Positions 13,025-28,410 are shown, numbered from the stretch's first letter. The stretch: DNA of 64,000 nucleotides from Acholoe squamosa (GCA_949317995.1 OX439050.1:53197777-53261776), one strand, 5' to 3'. The notes: generated by a model not told the origin, from the sequence alone. Translations and numbers: made by a program.

Positions 13025-13553
13025 GTGCACCCCGGTCCCTGCACTCTCTATTGGAGAATGATACCATCCATGTTATGGGTTTTTAAAATGAACCCCTTTT
13101 CAACAAATTTTGGCTCTTTTTCCATGAAAAGCACAAACTTTTAGGGTATTAAAACACCCCTTTTTCTGCTAAATCATGGAAATCTTATGCAGGGTTTGCC
13201 ATATCTGGAATATGAGATAAAGGCATTCCCCATATAATAGAATAATGTATGAAATTGTATATGCATGAAGGTGTTCATTGCAAAAAAGGCTTCTTTGTAA
13301 TCACATAAAACACCTGAGGTTGTGCATTGGATGAACCAGGCAGATAGTGGCCCCTTTTTATAATAAATGCAGAGTTACTGCTAAAAATAGACCCCTATTT
13401 TTACTTCTCACCAACATGTTCTGGAAAAAAAACACCCATTTTTCCAGTATTCACAAACATGCAAAGTTAGAGAGAATTGGCCCTTTCCTCTGAGTTTCCA
13501 TAACATGGATGGTGTCAATTCTACTATGGAAGTGCGGGGACCGGGCTGTGCAC
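13025..13553. mobile_element. TIR-bounded non-autonomous element
   Basis: Arms 13025-13078 and 13498-13553 are inverted copies with a few indels. Shared blocks run from the outside inwards: GTGCAC, CCCGGTCCC, GCACT, then ACCATCCATGTTATGG. The interior is AT-rich with repeated CCCCTTTTT tracts and no transposase frame. No clear target duplication is visible and the superfamily is unknown. Confidence 0.7.
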
Positions 13554-15352
<1,799 letters not shown>

Positions 15353-17846
15353 AAAGTATTCATACGTACAGTTTACTAAGTTTTCAAGGCAGATGTGTCC
15401 ACACTCTGCCTAAACCTGTATATTTCACAACCACTGGAAGTTCAACCTTACAAAATATAATTTTTCAACCGAATTTCAAAACTTTAAGATTTGCCAAGCT
15501 ACGTGCCATGGGGTGTAGTACATGTATGGTGGCATATGGAGTGGGGCGGGGTCCCAGGGGTTCCAGGGTCGGCATGATGGTACAGGCAATGGGAATCCCC
15601 GGGGGCATCCTTCCCCCGTGACGTCATCATACAGGTGTACTAATCGTAGGCTAGGTTTGGGTTAGGGATGATGGATGGCATCTATCAGACGTCTACTATA
15701 GGCCATCTCATAATCCTGCCACCAGAACATAGGGAACTCACATGTGACAATTGCAGAGCTGTAGTCTATGTTTTATTTATGATTTCTTATTGGCATTTTG
15801 GTATGAAGGCCGAGATACATAAATTCAGATCTGATTGGTCAGTCGTGAATGATGCATTCTTCCTTTCCTACTGATACCCCCCCCCCCCCCACCAATCCTA
15901 CAACATGATCGGATGGGTACAGGCTTATGATAAAGAGGACCGTACTTCGTCTATCCCATTTTTTCTTTCACCAAATCTAAGGCCTAAAAGAGGCAAAGTG
16001 ACTGTGTCCACTCCCCTGTAAATCCACCACTGATGATATTACAGACGTGAAGCACCATCAAACCAACATTTCACTTGGATCAGAAATGTACAGAGGTTTA
16101 TAGTTCTGAGTCTATCCAATGGAGCTCCTACATGAATGTCATCTGGTTGTGGAGGGGTTTTAGCGATGGGTAAGTTTAGGAAAGCTGCTCCGTCCAGGGA
16201 CTCATCACCGAGCAGTACAGAGCAATTTCCAAACTGCTCACGATCCTATTCTGAATCCAGCCATCCATCAATCAAACTCTAAATGAATAGGTGCTCAGCC
16301 TCCTTACCTAGCTTAATACTCCCCAACACGCACACAACCAAATGGCCTCCTACCCCCCCCCCCCTCCACATACACCGATCCTCTCAATGCTCATCCAAAA
16401 GGTAGTTTTGTAAACTGCCATATGGAAAGAATGCCCTGTGCTGCACGATAGGGATCATCCCCTCTGCGTGGCCGGTGGTCTCCATTGATAAACTTGATAT
16501 CATGAATTTATACAACAAATGGAAATCTAAAAAAAAAAGTGAGAATTAAGCAGAAAATATTCGGCGCGGAGTTTCCTTTCTGCATGGCTTTCTACATTTA
16601 TTGACCCGCCGAATAGTCCAAGCGCACTCCTCTACATCATCCTCGTCAGCGTCACTGGGGCTTGATTTGTTTGATTATCCTCTCCTAACAATACACACAG
16701 ACAACTTCATTATCATCATTACTATACACAACTGGGCTGTGCCCATGTGTAGGTGATATGAGTAACCCCACTCCATGGTGGCTAACCCTTTAAAGACCTT
16801 ATACTGCCTCCAGGTTCATGTTCCCGGGGGGGGGGGGCTACTCACTCTATGATGGTACCCGCCGACTGCCAAACTACCGGCCCCCTAAATCAAGGGGATC
16901 AGACCGGTCCTAGTTTCCATAAATGATGCACCAGTCCTCTAATTTCAAGGCCCTTGATCCACCTGTCCCCTGATTTCAAGGGATACAGAGCGACTGGTCT
17001 CTGTCAGATGGTTTGTTGAGAACGCCCTTTTTTTCAGTGTTTATATGACAGTTTATAAACCAATTAGGACAGAGACAAACACTTAGTTTCACCATCAAGG
17101 TGCTAAATGGAATGTTATAGAGCTGGCTTTGTCTCTCTCCTCTATGATCTGCAAAGCATCAGACAATCCTAATTATAATTTGATTAGTTAGATGTGCTGA
17201 TGGCCCCCTTTCTTAAGGTGCACCCAGTCACCGGTCCCTGTTTTTGGGCCTGTGTAGCATCTCACCGATCTCGGTTTTGAGGGCCGTTTGGCAGTGGGTA
17301 CCCCATCCGACCTTGAGTGCCCCCTGGGTCATGTTCCTTAGTTGTCATGTTGTCGTATTGGAGAGTCTACTCGAAAGCACCGTTCTGTGCAGTATTTGAA
17401 CCTTTCAGAAGAGTACCAGGCCAAAAACGTTGTTCATCATACATTAAAATAAATCCTGGTAGGTAACTCTTAAATGCTGCATTCAAGTATATTGATATAT
17501 ACATGGGCTTTATTGGTGTTATACTGCACTCTGCTGCCTTCAAAGTTTTAAGTGAGTGAGCTGTTCTCAGATGGCATGGAGTCTGTAGGGGCTGTTATTG
17601 TAGCATTGTCAAGGTGGATCCTATAATGTGATAAATGGGGCATGGGTGAGCAGCTCAGAGCACTTTATATCTATTTATAGAATGTATAGAAGGAGTGTAA
17701 CTCAGTAATGGGGGCATCCCACTCAATGTGCAGATAAGAGGTCATCAAGGGGCGCCTCAATTAACCCTTCTGTGAGACTAACAGGGATAATGGGTTAACC
17801 TCATTGGATAACTCCCCACATGACAATACCCAGAATGCATCGTGAT

Positions 17847-17886
17847 GAGCAGCTCATATGCTCAAATAGTGTCGCCCTCTGGTGGG
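17847..17886. promoter_or_regulatory. GAGC-N-GCTC beside a CTCF-like site
   Basis: GAGCAGCTC at 17847-17855 lies 15 bp from a minus-strand CTCF-like core (CCCACCAGAGGGCGACAC, 17871-17886). The 9-mer recurs across the window and at two other places it sits beside a CTCF-like motif. Function inferred only. Confidence 0.4.
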
Positions 17887-18718
17887 AAGCTCAATCAGAA
17901 ATCAGCCAATCAGAGCTCACGGCACAGGAAGGACGACCAATCAGAGCCACCGACACATGAGGGATCGTCGGTGGGCAGTGCGCATGTACAGAGTGTCTCT
18001 AATGGAGGAACTTCCGGTACTGATAGAGGGTTTCACTCTCCATTCTTACCGCACTGTTGTACTCAGTCTCTGTGTTCGGTGCTTATTACGTAATCTCAGG
18101 TACTGGTTCCGACTGGGTTCAGCAGTCACGGCCATCACCACCAGTGGGGCAAAGAACACAATATTCACGTTAGTCTATCTTTGCCATAACGATATGCGCA
18201 TTGAATCAATGGATGTCTTCTAAGTTTCAGAAATTGAGTAGAATTGACGTATTTGATGATTAGACTGATAATGTTATTAATTTCCCAAACTGGATTACTA
18301 TGCTGGCCATACAGAGGCATTATCAATGTACAGCCCAAGTCCTCCTTGTCTCGGGCTTCTCTAGCCCACTTAAAAGCGTATATATCTCCTCTTTCCTATC
18401 CCCTCTGATGTGTGTGGAGCACATATGCATGGGTACCGACACATTCCTCTGTGAAATTGTGTAATGTAGTTCTCGCCATGAATATGACCTTAGCTGTCGA
18501 AATGGCGTTAAACATCTATTACTCACTCCTCTCTGTATCTGTTACATAACTACATCTGTATCCACTGACCATCATCCACATCCATACCCACTCCCACTAT
18601 TCTACTCTCCCTGTCCATGCTATTCACCTCATTGTCACACAGCGGAACAGGAAGCTCACATTAGAGCCCTAATCTCACCTTCACTATTGGAGAGTTCCAA
18701 GTGTCCAGGAAGTGTACA

Positions 18719-18754
18719 TGACGTAGCTGTGACGTACGTAATGCATGACGTGAG
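18719..18754. promoter_or_regulatory. TGACGT cluster
   Basis: Three TGACGT half-CRE/bZIP sites (TGACGTAG, TGACGTAC, TGACGTGA) in 36 bp. Confidence 0.35.
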
Positions 18755-20189
18755 GAGCGTCTGAGGTATTGATTGAGGGTTGTGCATTGTTCTTGATCCA
18801 GCTCGATACAATCAGAGACAGGGAAGAGAGGGGGAGAGGACAGAGAGAGAATTGGGGAGAGAGGGGAGGGTGACACTAATAGATGCTAGCTGCAAATCCA
18901 GTATCAGAGTTAACGCTTGTAAGTGGTAACGGTAGGTTGAGTGGGGGAGGGGGAGGGGGGTTGATGCCGCTTATCATATGTTAGCATCTTGCATGGTCGT
19001 TTGGTGTGACATGCCTTTATTGTCTTATCTATTTTATTGTATCATTCATATTTTAATGGCCTGAATGCAAACTGAAATTATAACTGGCGCAATACTAGAA
19101 ATACTGAGGAAGTTATTGCCATTTGAGAATCGGTTATAACAGGGGATGAACACTTCACGACTGCAGTCTTCCTCCAATATTAGGATAACTTTCCATCACT
19201 CACAGTGACTTGCTGACTAACTGCATTATCCAATATCACAATGGATAATGATGCTTGGATTCATTTCCCTGGGGGCAACTGTGAAGCGACCAAGATTCCG
19301 ACCAAATTCTGATGAATGTAACAAAAACAGAGAAAACATGCCCGCTCCCTGCGAAACGTAGGAAATTGTCTGTTTGAATAGAATATTGGGATTTGGAAGT
19401 TGGCTATTTGCAGAGGGAAAATGGGGAGAGGAAATCTGCAGAAGCGGCAGTGTGACTACTGGTGCCGCCGAGATGAAGAAGAAGAGGCGTGATGTGGGGA
19501 GCAATGCAATTTGTGGTTTGATACCGGCTGGGTGGGCGATAATAGGCAAATCTTGATCAATACCGAGGGCCGCATCAGATATCAATTAAAGCTCATGGAG
19601 GTGCTGAGGGCAGGGCCGCTTGTGCTCTTGATTCACATCCACCGAGCCCATCCCATAAGGGGAGGATTAAGATGGGCTCTCGCGAGACTTAACGTTAATC
19701 CCGCACGCCATGATGGCCATGATGAATCAGCAGTATTGTGCTCTGTTGGTGCGACTAGAGACTCTGCCGAAAACTGGTACTAGGCGTCTATTGTAAACTG
19801 CCAGCTTTTCACGACATCGTCATACATTGGCTCTGGGCTTATAATCTACAAGGTTTAGACATTTTATTGCAAAGATCACTGAGTTATTGTATATGTATTA
19901 ACTGAACACGCTCTATGGCTATACACTATGAATGATAATGAACTGTATTGTCTAAATTAGAAATGGGAACATTTAGGTCTAAATTTTGGGGTGTAAAATA
20001 TTGAAATGGTTCTAGTTTTTAATTGATTTACATTACAGGTGGCCTATGTAGTCTGGAGGACTGAATGTGTAGACAGGTTTTGGGGGTGAAAGAGTCATTG
20101 TGAGAACCAAATCTATATAGCTTCTAGAGGCACCATTCCCTGGTGTCCACCCCCTTTGTCTCCAGTTCCACGCCCTTCTGTACCCTTTG

Positions 20190-20345
20190 AGGGGACCATA
20201 TGATGCATCTTGGCTAAATGGTCCTTAGCTGTCATGATGCATCAAAGTAATGCTGACTGAGTCTACTCCACAGTCTGCATTGTTGCATCATGCCGACCCG
20301 ACGGCAGTGTATCAAGACCACAAGGTAGGTATGATACATGAATGC
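20190..20345. repeat. degenerate palindromic repeat, copy F
   Basis: Contains ATGATGCATC, CATGATGCATCAAAG, GCATTGTTGCATCATGCCGA and ATGATACATGAATGC. These are the units of the dispersed family with poor arm pairing. Confidence 0.6.
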
Positions 20346-20644
20346 ATACCCGATGAGAAAAACCCACTATGGTTGCTTTCAATCATAATTTCTACTAAAA
20401 GACCAAACACATCAAATAAAAGCGATATAATATGTGAGCCTTAGAGGGCTAAAGAACCCAACAAGTAAAGACTCCTATATCAGATCTTCATCTGTCTCCA
20501 CCCCTCTTCACCTCCTCCCCCATCCTTGGAAATCATGATAACCAACCACCTTCTTTCCCTCCCTTCTCTGTCTTACCACAATACAACAGGGACCAGCATT
20601 GGGTGAGACACCAGCTGGTGGCTGTCAGAGAATAACCTTGGAGA

Positions 20645-20789
20645 TGACCTTGAAGATGACATTGGCTGTGACCTTGAGAATTGAAGCTTGTGACCTTGGT
20701 GGAAGTGTAGGATGGGGTTGAGGTCCATTTGTGATGAACATCATGGCTCTCACATGCCTACCCGATCCACAGTTACTGTTATGACCTTG
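20645..20789. promoter_or_regulatory. nuclear-receptor half-site cluster
   Basis: TGACCTTG at 20645, 20669, 20691 and 20782. Its complement CAAGGTCA is the extended half-site of FTZ-F1/SF-1 and ERR-type monomeric nuclear receptors. Binding is inferred. Confidence 0.35.
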
Positions 20790-21671
20790 TGTGACCTCTA
20801 ATAGGGGTGACAGTGTTTAGTTACCATAAGGCTTTTAGTCAGGTCTTTTGGTGAGGACACAGTAGACGCTTCCATGCATTGTAGAAACCATAGAGCATAC
20901 TTTATTGAAATGGAATGAATAAGGATAAACCTGAGCCCCAGTGTAGCATGACCGAGTGTCACAACAAGTAACAGACTGACAAAGATTTATTAATAATTCC
21001 ACCCTGACCATCCAACCTTGAATTTTCTGTAGCAGAGCAAGTGTGCTGAAAAGTATTAAAAAGTAAACGTGGACGAACCAATATGATGTCCATAAATGTC
21101 GGATTCGTGATACATCACTGATGTTGGGAGAAAGCTGAGACCAATTATTATCAATATTAATATTTATGCTTACCTGGAAACTGTATGTGACTATCTATGT
21201 CCTGTGAATTATACAGCAGTTATCAGAACTGTGCTAGGTTCTCTTCTCTCTCCTCTGCTACCTAGTCAATATTTTCATTCCACAGCATAGACTCATATGG
21301 CCAATGTTCAACAAACTGTATAATTATGGAAACTTATTGAAGTGATATATAGTTATCATGTTCAATCAATAGAGAAATTAAAGACCTTTGCCAATGGTTT
21401 ATCCAGAGTAAATTGTACATTATATCTATGCAACTCATTATACATGTATATTGAGCTGGGATGATAGAGGACTGGGGAGGGGAATGGGAGGTGTGAGATA
21501 GAGGTTTGAAGGGAGGAAGTTCCTCCCAAAGTGTCAACCACACATTTGTCAATAATTAAGATGATAAAGAAATAATCAGGCCTGGTGACATCCTCCGGGA
21601 GCCTCCCATTGACGAGTGCCGCCCCCTGCCGTGACACACGGCGTTAACAATGGATGACTTCAATCTGTCCT

Positions 21672-21715
21672 CGTCACGTCAGCGTCTGACGTAGAACGGG
21701 ATGACGTCACGTCAC
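21672..21715. promoter_or_regulatory. TGACGT/CRE cluster
   Basis: Several TGACGT units in both orientations, including a full TGACGTCA followed directly by CGTCA. CREB/ATF-type binding is an inference. Confidence 0.4.
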
Positions 21716-23816
21716 AAGCAGACGACATTTCCGAGGCTCGTCTTCCCACCTGTCAATCATTGCGTGCTAAACCCCGCCCCTCACGTGACGACACCTAGGA
21801 CGGTAATGGATTCCGCAGCCAACTTCCGCCGCTCTCTCAAACCATTGACATAGGACGAGGTCCTATAGGCATTCACTTTGGGAGATCCATTAGGGATGAG
21901 ATGCAGTGAAGGGGAGAAAGGCATGGTGTATTATAAGAAGGGTAGAGGTGTGTGGGTATTCCAATAGTAGGAAGGGAGTGAAGAAGGGTAGAACTAAATA
22001 GAGAAAAGTCAATGATGACCAGCAGATGGAGGAGACGCGGGGATTTGGGTGATCATGATACGAGTTTAGGGAGTTGTCCAGTCTTGAAAATGTATACACC
22101 TACTGGTTCGTCACATGTTTTATGTTTCATTTTCATGCATGATATATTTCTTTTCTATCTTTCTTTTTGAATAACCAATAATATGCAACGTTGGTTTGAT
22201 GCTCAACTGTCGTGGCAGAGACATAGGAAGCAATTTCTTTTCATTGGGGGTCAGGAGTCTCGGTTGGGAGGGGGGAATTTACTTTAAGACTATAGGGGAC
22301 CTTCTCATTACATGTATTGCGGGCCTAGGCCTCCCTGTCAACCGCCCCCCCCCCACCCTCTCCTCCTCCACTGCGTGGATGTAAGAAAAGGGAGGGCAAC
22401 AATGAAATATTCCTAGAAATAGACCCTAGGCATAGACACCACAAGAAGTGATTCCCGCGTCACATCACTTTGAACTAGATAAATGACATGAAGTAAATGA
22501 TCCCAGAACCATTTTGTTGGTCCCACACACTTTGCACAACCAATGCTAATCCATTAATACAGGGTTCTTCAGATCAATAGCGCCTCCCCAACCATATGCG
22601 CATGCACCATCTTAGATGAGAAAGAGGCTGACATAGGTCACGTGACAGCAGCTTGCCTGCCATATTAATGTCGTCTAGACTCACTTTGGGAGTGGTACAT
22701 TGGGGGAATAGCTGGAAGGAAGGCACAATGCATTAGAGTGGAATGGGTGGGCAGTCGGAGGAAAAAGACAGAATTCAAGGAAAGTCTCAGGAAAAAGAAT
22801 GAAAACATAGATTGATAGTATGAGATGAGATGGATATGTTGATATATCTATTTCAGACTGTTTTTGTTTATTATTCTTTCACTGGCTACGGATTGGAGGG
22901 GAGACTGTATGTATAAATTACAAGGTAGGTGGTATATATCTATTTTTGTGGAGAAATTAGGCAATGCAGGTGGAGCAAGCATAAGCTTTAAGCCCATATA
23001 CTGGGAAAAGGTGGAGGAGAAGGGACTTAGAGTAGGGATGGTGGATGATGGACTCGGAGTAGGGATGTAGGGGATCAAGAGGGAGGTGTGCCGGGATGAG
23101 GAGCAGAGGCCCCGGAGGTCGGCTTCAAGTACACAGGAGACCTCCACCATCCATTATCGCCCTCTGCGCGTCTGTCGCCCTTCATGAGCGGCCTGCGATG
23201 AAATATGAACGCGATTCATAAATTGTTTTGTCAGCTTCCATTTGCTGCCTGCTCCTAAGTGTATCTTTGCCAGGCGGGGCCAGCCAGGCGCAGAGGGCCC
23301 AAATGGATGGCCCGCTCACCCGGCAGCCCTCCATCCACTGCCTTGAAATGCCCAGTGGCCAGCAGAGGCTTGGGGTGGGGGGGGGATGTGGGCGATATGT
23401 GGGGGTGAAGACGTCAGAGGCCGACCCGACGCTAATAGATCAAGGACGCATGCGCGGCAATTTCAATAACGGACATCAATTTAGGCAGATGTGTGTGAGG
23501 GAGACGGGATAAGAGAGATGGGGCAGGGAGGAGGGGGTGAGTGAGTAGATGGGATAGAGCAGTCTCCCTCCACAATGATGGGAAGCCTGGAGATGATGGT
23601 GACATATGTTACCCTAATGAATTTTCCTCTTATTGAATATCCCCCACAGGCAATGATCCATTGGTACCATTATACCATAGGTATATGGGCTGGCAGTTGG
23701 CAAATGCAAGGAAGGATGCAAAGAAGAGTGCCTGTGAAATGCCTTTTATGCCATGAAACAGGAGAAATGTGGAAAGCAGAAATGCCTATAGATGATGTGG
23801 AGATATAGAAAGAGAG

Positions 23817-23821
<5 letters not shown>

Positions 23822-23864
<43 letters not shown>
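23822..23864. repeat. (GA)n microsatellite
   Basis: About 21 GA units followed by a G run. It generates Ser-Leu repeat frames on the minus strand that are not genes. Confidence 0.95.
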
Positions 23865-23871
<7 letters not shown>

Positions 23872-24615
23872 TAGAAGGAGAGAGAGACATAGATAGTGGT
23901 AGAAACATAATGAGACAACAGGGACACAACATAGTAGGGACACAACATAGTTGCATCAAACAAATATTGCCAGGGAAGCGGCTCATCGACTGAGAGTGTC
24001 GTGCAGGTCTTGGCACTGATCCCCTGGATTGCTCTGCCCAGCGATTAATTACATTTTGGACGGGCTTTAATAATTAAAGGCATCTATCATAGGCCGTGCC
24101 TGTGTGTGTAGCAGAAAGGGGGTGAACGATGGTCGATGTGCCGTGTCAAGAAGCGAGACGACGGACGTCAAGCTGGTCCTCATACAAAAGCCGCCCTTCA
24201 GCCCGTAACTCTTTAGGAACAGCAGAGTGCCTTAATCTTTCTGTAGGCATGGTGTATAAATTGGACAGAAGTGAACATCTCATCAGTATACAATTTACTC
24301 ACTAAGACTCACTAAGCCAATCTTGATTGGTTGATAAACCAACGTTTACACACCCAGAAAGGTCATTATGATACACTGAAAAGGTACAACAAACCACAAA
24401 TGAACCTTGAGCCATAACGCTATCCGCGATTCTCTCTTTCGCAGCCAATATCTTGCTGCGATTGCCTTCCTATCCTTTGTATGGCATTTTTATGCTCTAT
24501 AAGGACTCTTCTACTTAGGAATATAACTCTGCATGTCTGTTGATATAATTGATGTACATGCTGTCCTTCTGTTCAAGATCCTTGACCTGTGTTTATGGTT
24601 ATTATAATCTCTCTG

Positions 24616-24870
24616 CACTGAGAAAAAGATTTCTTACTCACTTGAGTCTAGATCCGGACTCATCCAATGTCGCAAAAATGAGTATGTTTCGAGACTCAGC
24701 CTGATCTTTGGATGATGCTCAGACAAAGCTAGAGTATCACCCAAAGATCAGCCTCAGGATCTGCCTGAGTATCATCCAAGGATCAGGCTGAGTCTTAAAC
24801 CATACTAATTTTGACGATATTACCTGAGTCTGGATCAAGACTCAAGTGAGTAAGATTTTTTTTCTCAGTG
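24616..24870. mobile_element. foldback/MITE with CACTGAG ends
   Basis: The ends are CACTGAGAAAAA and its complement, and pairing continues through TCTTACTCACTTGAGTCT. A second, inner inverted pair is built from AGACTCAGCCTGATCTTTGG. Most of the 255 bp can fold on itself. No coding capacity. The CACTG terminus is shared with some CMC/Chapaev-type transposons, but assignment is only suggestive. Confidence 0.7.
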
Positions 24871-24949
24871 TGATGCACTTCTATAACCTGAGTACTCTAC
24901 TATATTCCGCCATTACACTGACCCCCCTCACCCCCTCTCATCTTCACTG

Positions 24950-25190
24950 ACTCTCCAAAATCTTAAACTGACTCTCCCACCTCCTTCACTGACTCTCCCA
25001 TCTCCTTCATTGACTCCCCCACCTCCTTCACTGACTCTCTCACCTTCCTGAATCTCCCATCTCCTTTCCTAAGTCCCCCATCTCCTTCCCAGACTCTCCA
25101 ATCTCCTTCCTTGACTCTCCCATCTCCTTCACTGACTCTCCCATCTCCTTCGCTGACTCTCTAACCTCCTCCCACATTCCCACCACTTTC
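24950..25190. repeat. 21-bp tandem repeat, about 11 copies
   Basis: Degenerate units of the form CTGACTCTCCCATCTCCTTCA in head-to-tail order. Confidence 0.85.
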
Positions 25191-27519
25191 CTTGACTGCC
25201 CTAACCACCCCAGCTCCCCATCTTGCTGTCGGTCTCGTTCCGGCGCGCGATGCCGACGCAATTAACTTGTCAGACGTTGAAAGGCGACCGGTGTCCGGGG
25301 ACAGCGAATATTTACACCATCCCGGATTATCCACACCGCCCACCAACAATAGCCGGGATGGCGTACGCCAGGCATCAGCCACATCAGACACTGCCAAAAG
25401 GCACAGGCCTGTGTCTGCATGCAATATGGGGGTGCCATTTTATGGATGCAGAGAGGGGAGGTTGTGAGGAGGCTGAAGGCAACATTTGGTATGTGTGGGG
25501 GAGCTTCAAACTGTTAAAGCAAGGGAGAGACAGACAGAAATAGAATATGGAACTTGTGTTCAGAACAGAGTATATCAGTTTTTGAAAGCTAAAAGTATAA
25601 AGATATAGTGGTGGAGAGACACAAAGGAGGATTTGAGATTTGAGGTGTGTGTGTGGGGGGGGGGGGTACAGTGAGTAGTATATGAAATGACAGCGCAGTG
25701 GATTTTCCATGAAGCCCATAATGTTTTGGCCTAATACGTGTAAGGAGTGGACAAGGGAAAGGGATATGGATATCCCCATTTCTTCAGATGCTACATAAGA
25801 GTCAAAGGAACTATTTTCCCCTCTTCGTTTTCAAATTACTAGATGTACCAACATTTTATTTTAAAAGACATCCGACATGGCATTTCAGTAAGTGCATGCA
25901 GTTTCATCACTACCTTTACTCAACATTATGATGTGGATTGAGTGTGTTAAAAGGGGGAAGAAATGGAGACATTATTGTATGTAGGAGTTGATTTTATGAC
26001 AGACACGATAGATGACTATACCCACCCCCACCACCTCCCCCATTCCCAAGCCCACCACCAGTGCATCTAACAGACTGGAAATCCTCTTAAACTACACGCG
26101 TCCCACGTCTAATGGCCGCGTCCCGTGTGCCACCCTGATAAAGACGCGGCCTGCGACACTCGCGTGAGGCGTCCTACCAAACCCTCCTCCGCCCTGATCC
26201 TCAGTCCCCATCCACCCACCCACCCACACACCCACATGTCTCCTCTCTCTGTCAGCAAATGTCAAAATCGGAAAATTGCACAAATCAAGTCACATTTCCC
26301 CGTCGTCGCTCAACCGAACTAACCAAATTAGGAAGATTTTCGCGGCGGTCGGAGAGGTGGACGGGCTGAGCAGAGAGGAGTAGGGGAGGGATGAAGGGGT
26401 GGGATAGGAGCTGTAAGGACGACCGACGACGCACTTGGAGGAGGCAAGATGGCGGCCGAGGGCGGCAGACATCTTTATCTTGTTACCGGTGAACTGCCTG
26501 CTTGGATAGAGAGACGCCCGGGTACCGATCACGAACCCAATCAGTGCGTCCTGTCTCCATGGTAACGCCATCCTACCACACTTAGGGAGTGCTACTCCTC
26601 CTAACTACCTCAATCTTTACCTCTTAGACCTAACTAGTAACCCCGGCACTACCCTCCCCCGCAGCCCAAAGTACACACTACCTCAGACACAAGCTTTAAG
26701 ACCTCCTTCTTTCTATAGGGAACAGAGTCATTCCTGTATGGAGGTGGTTATCTTAAATTTACTTATGTAACTGCCCCCCACGGCCATTTTGGATCTGGCA
26801 GAGGATAATCTCTTATCTTCCCTTCCACCCACAGAAAACAGTGGGAATTGAAAAGACTGATAATCTGCCTCTGCCTCTATCTTAATCACCTTAAGTACCT
26901 GTCCATTGTTTTAGGTGTGAATGGAGGGGATTAGCCTGAGAGGGAGACAATGGCTTGGTTTTACTCAGCGTGGATTATATGTGCCCTCTAAGAAAACTTT
27001 TAAATTTTAATTTCTCTTGTATTTGAAGTACTAAGTCTATATAAGTCTATATAATGCTTATATTGTTTAAGTTTAAAGTATTTGCTTTCCAAAGGTATAG
27101 ATATTTAGAATATAGCTTCATATAGACTATTAGGAAGGAACAACCAAAGTAAACTGTACAAAGAGGCCAACTGCTGATCTAGCCCCCGACTACATGAGCC
27201 ACCTAGGTAATTTGGTTGGTACTAGCAATGGCTCTGTCCCGTTTAATACTGCCACTCTCCTCCCTACCATGAATACACTACCCCAACTTTCACCCTAAAT
27301 TCCCTTCAAACCCTGCCACTATCCTCACAAACAAATGTCATAGGTGTATAGTACCTCAATCTTTGCCTCTCACACCTCGGCCTAGCCCTGCTGAGACACT
27401 ACCCACCATGTGCCACACATACCCTGCTTCAAACTTCACTCCTTTGAATCCCCCACCCTGCCACTACTTTTCTATATATATAATCATCTGTCTATATTCG
27501 ATGCTTTTCTTATACTACT

Positions 27520-27870
27520 GACTCAATACTTTCCATAAACTAAGTACTAACACGATACTTTCCATATACTACTGACTCAATACTTTCCATAAACTAAGTA
27601 CTAACACGATACTTTCCATATACTACTGACTCAATACTTTCCATATACTGCTGACTCAATACCTTCCATACTAAGTACTGACTCAATACTTTCCATATAG
27701 AACTGAGTCGATACTTTCCACATATACTACTGACTCAATACTTTCCATATACTACTCAATACTTTTTATATTCTACCTACACGATACTTTTTGTTTAATA
27801 TGCCACTTAATATGTTGTACTTTCCATATACCACTGACCCAATACCTTTCATGTATTACTGACTCATTAC
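27520..27870. repeat. tandem repeat of about 25 bp
   Basis: Around a dozen variable units built on ACTGACTCAATACTTTCC, alternating with an ACTAAGTACTAACACGA variant. Confidence 0.85.
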
Positions 27871-27872
27871 TT

Positions 27873-27875
<3 letters not shown>

Positions 27876-27940
<65 letters not shown>
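27876..27940. repeat. (AT)n microsatellite
   Basis: 65 bp of uninterrupted AT dinucleotides. Confidence 0.95.
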
Positions 27941-27941
<1 letters not shown>

Positions 27942-28129
27942 TGCTGACCAGATATGACCAGATTAGTATTTCATAGTTGGGCCCCCCAGCACCCCCAGTC
28001 AATGTGCTCCATCTATGCACTACCCATGCCGATGACTGTCCTTCTACTCTCCCATCTACCCAGCTACAATCCCCTCCATTCAGCACCCTGCCCCTGACCC
28101 TAACCTTATGATCCTCCGACTTCCGCCCA

Positions 28130-28410
28130 CATTTGGCTGAAGTGCGCATCAGTTATTAACAGAATAAGCGGCCCTGTGCCGTCAGCCGCGGACGTCCAAA
28201 TAGATTGTCCGCCCTTCCCGTCATCCCCGGCCTCCTCCCTAATTGAGCCTCGTTCTCGGCCCTGATAGAACCACGTGACCCGGCGGATGACGGCCGCCAC
28301 TTCCGGTCGGCCATTTTGTCGTGCCGACGACGGCGGTAATGGCGTCGACGACTCGGGCCCTGGGATCGGCAATTGCGTCTTTGATTTCGTCTTCCAATTC
28401 CATTTGTCAG
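28130..28410. promoter_or_regulatory. CpG-rich promoter-like island
   Basis: GC- and CpG-dense compared with its surroundings, with CACGTGAC, ACTTCCGG and GCCATTTTG motifs close together at 28272-28318, an arrangement common in TATA-less promoters. No downstream exon can be identified, so this may equally be an enhancer. Confidence 0.35.

Larger units (their letters stand above)
15353..20189. other. non-coding with regulatory-looking islands
   Basis: No exon recognised. Notable points: TGACGTCA at 15619-15626; GAGCAGCTC at 17648-17656 and 17847-17855; a CTCF-like site at 17871-17886; two CCAATCAGAG boxes at 17900-17950; TGACGT sites at 18719-18754; and a motif-dense stretch at 19380-19620 that looks like a regulatory island. 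Confidence 0.45.
20346..24615. other. non-coding with regulatory-looking islands
   Basis: No exon recognised. Holds a TGACCTTG cluster (20645-20789), a TGACGT cluster (21672-21715), a motif-rich stretch at 23160-23260 and another at 24030-24100 with two TAATTA-type cores. A (GA)n run lies at 23822-23864. Confidence 0.45.
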
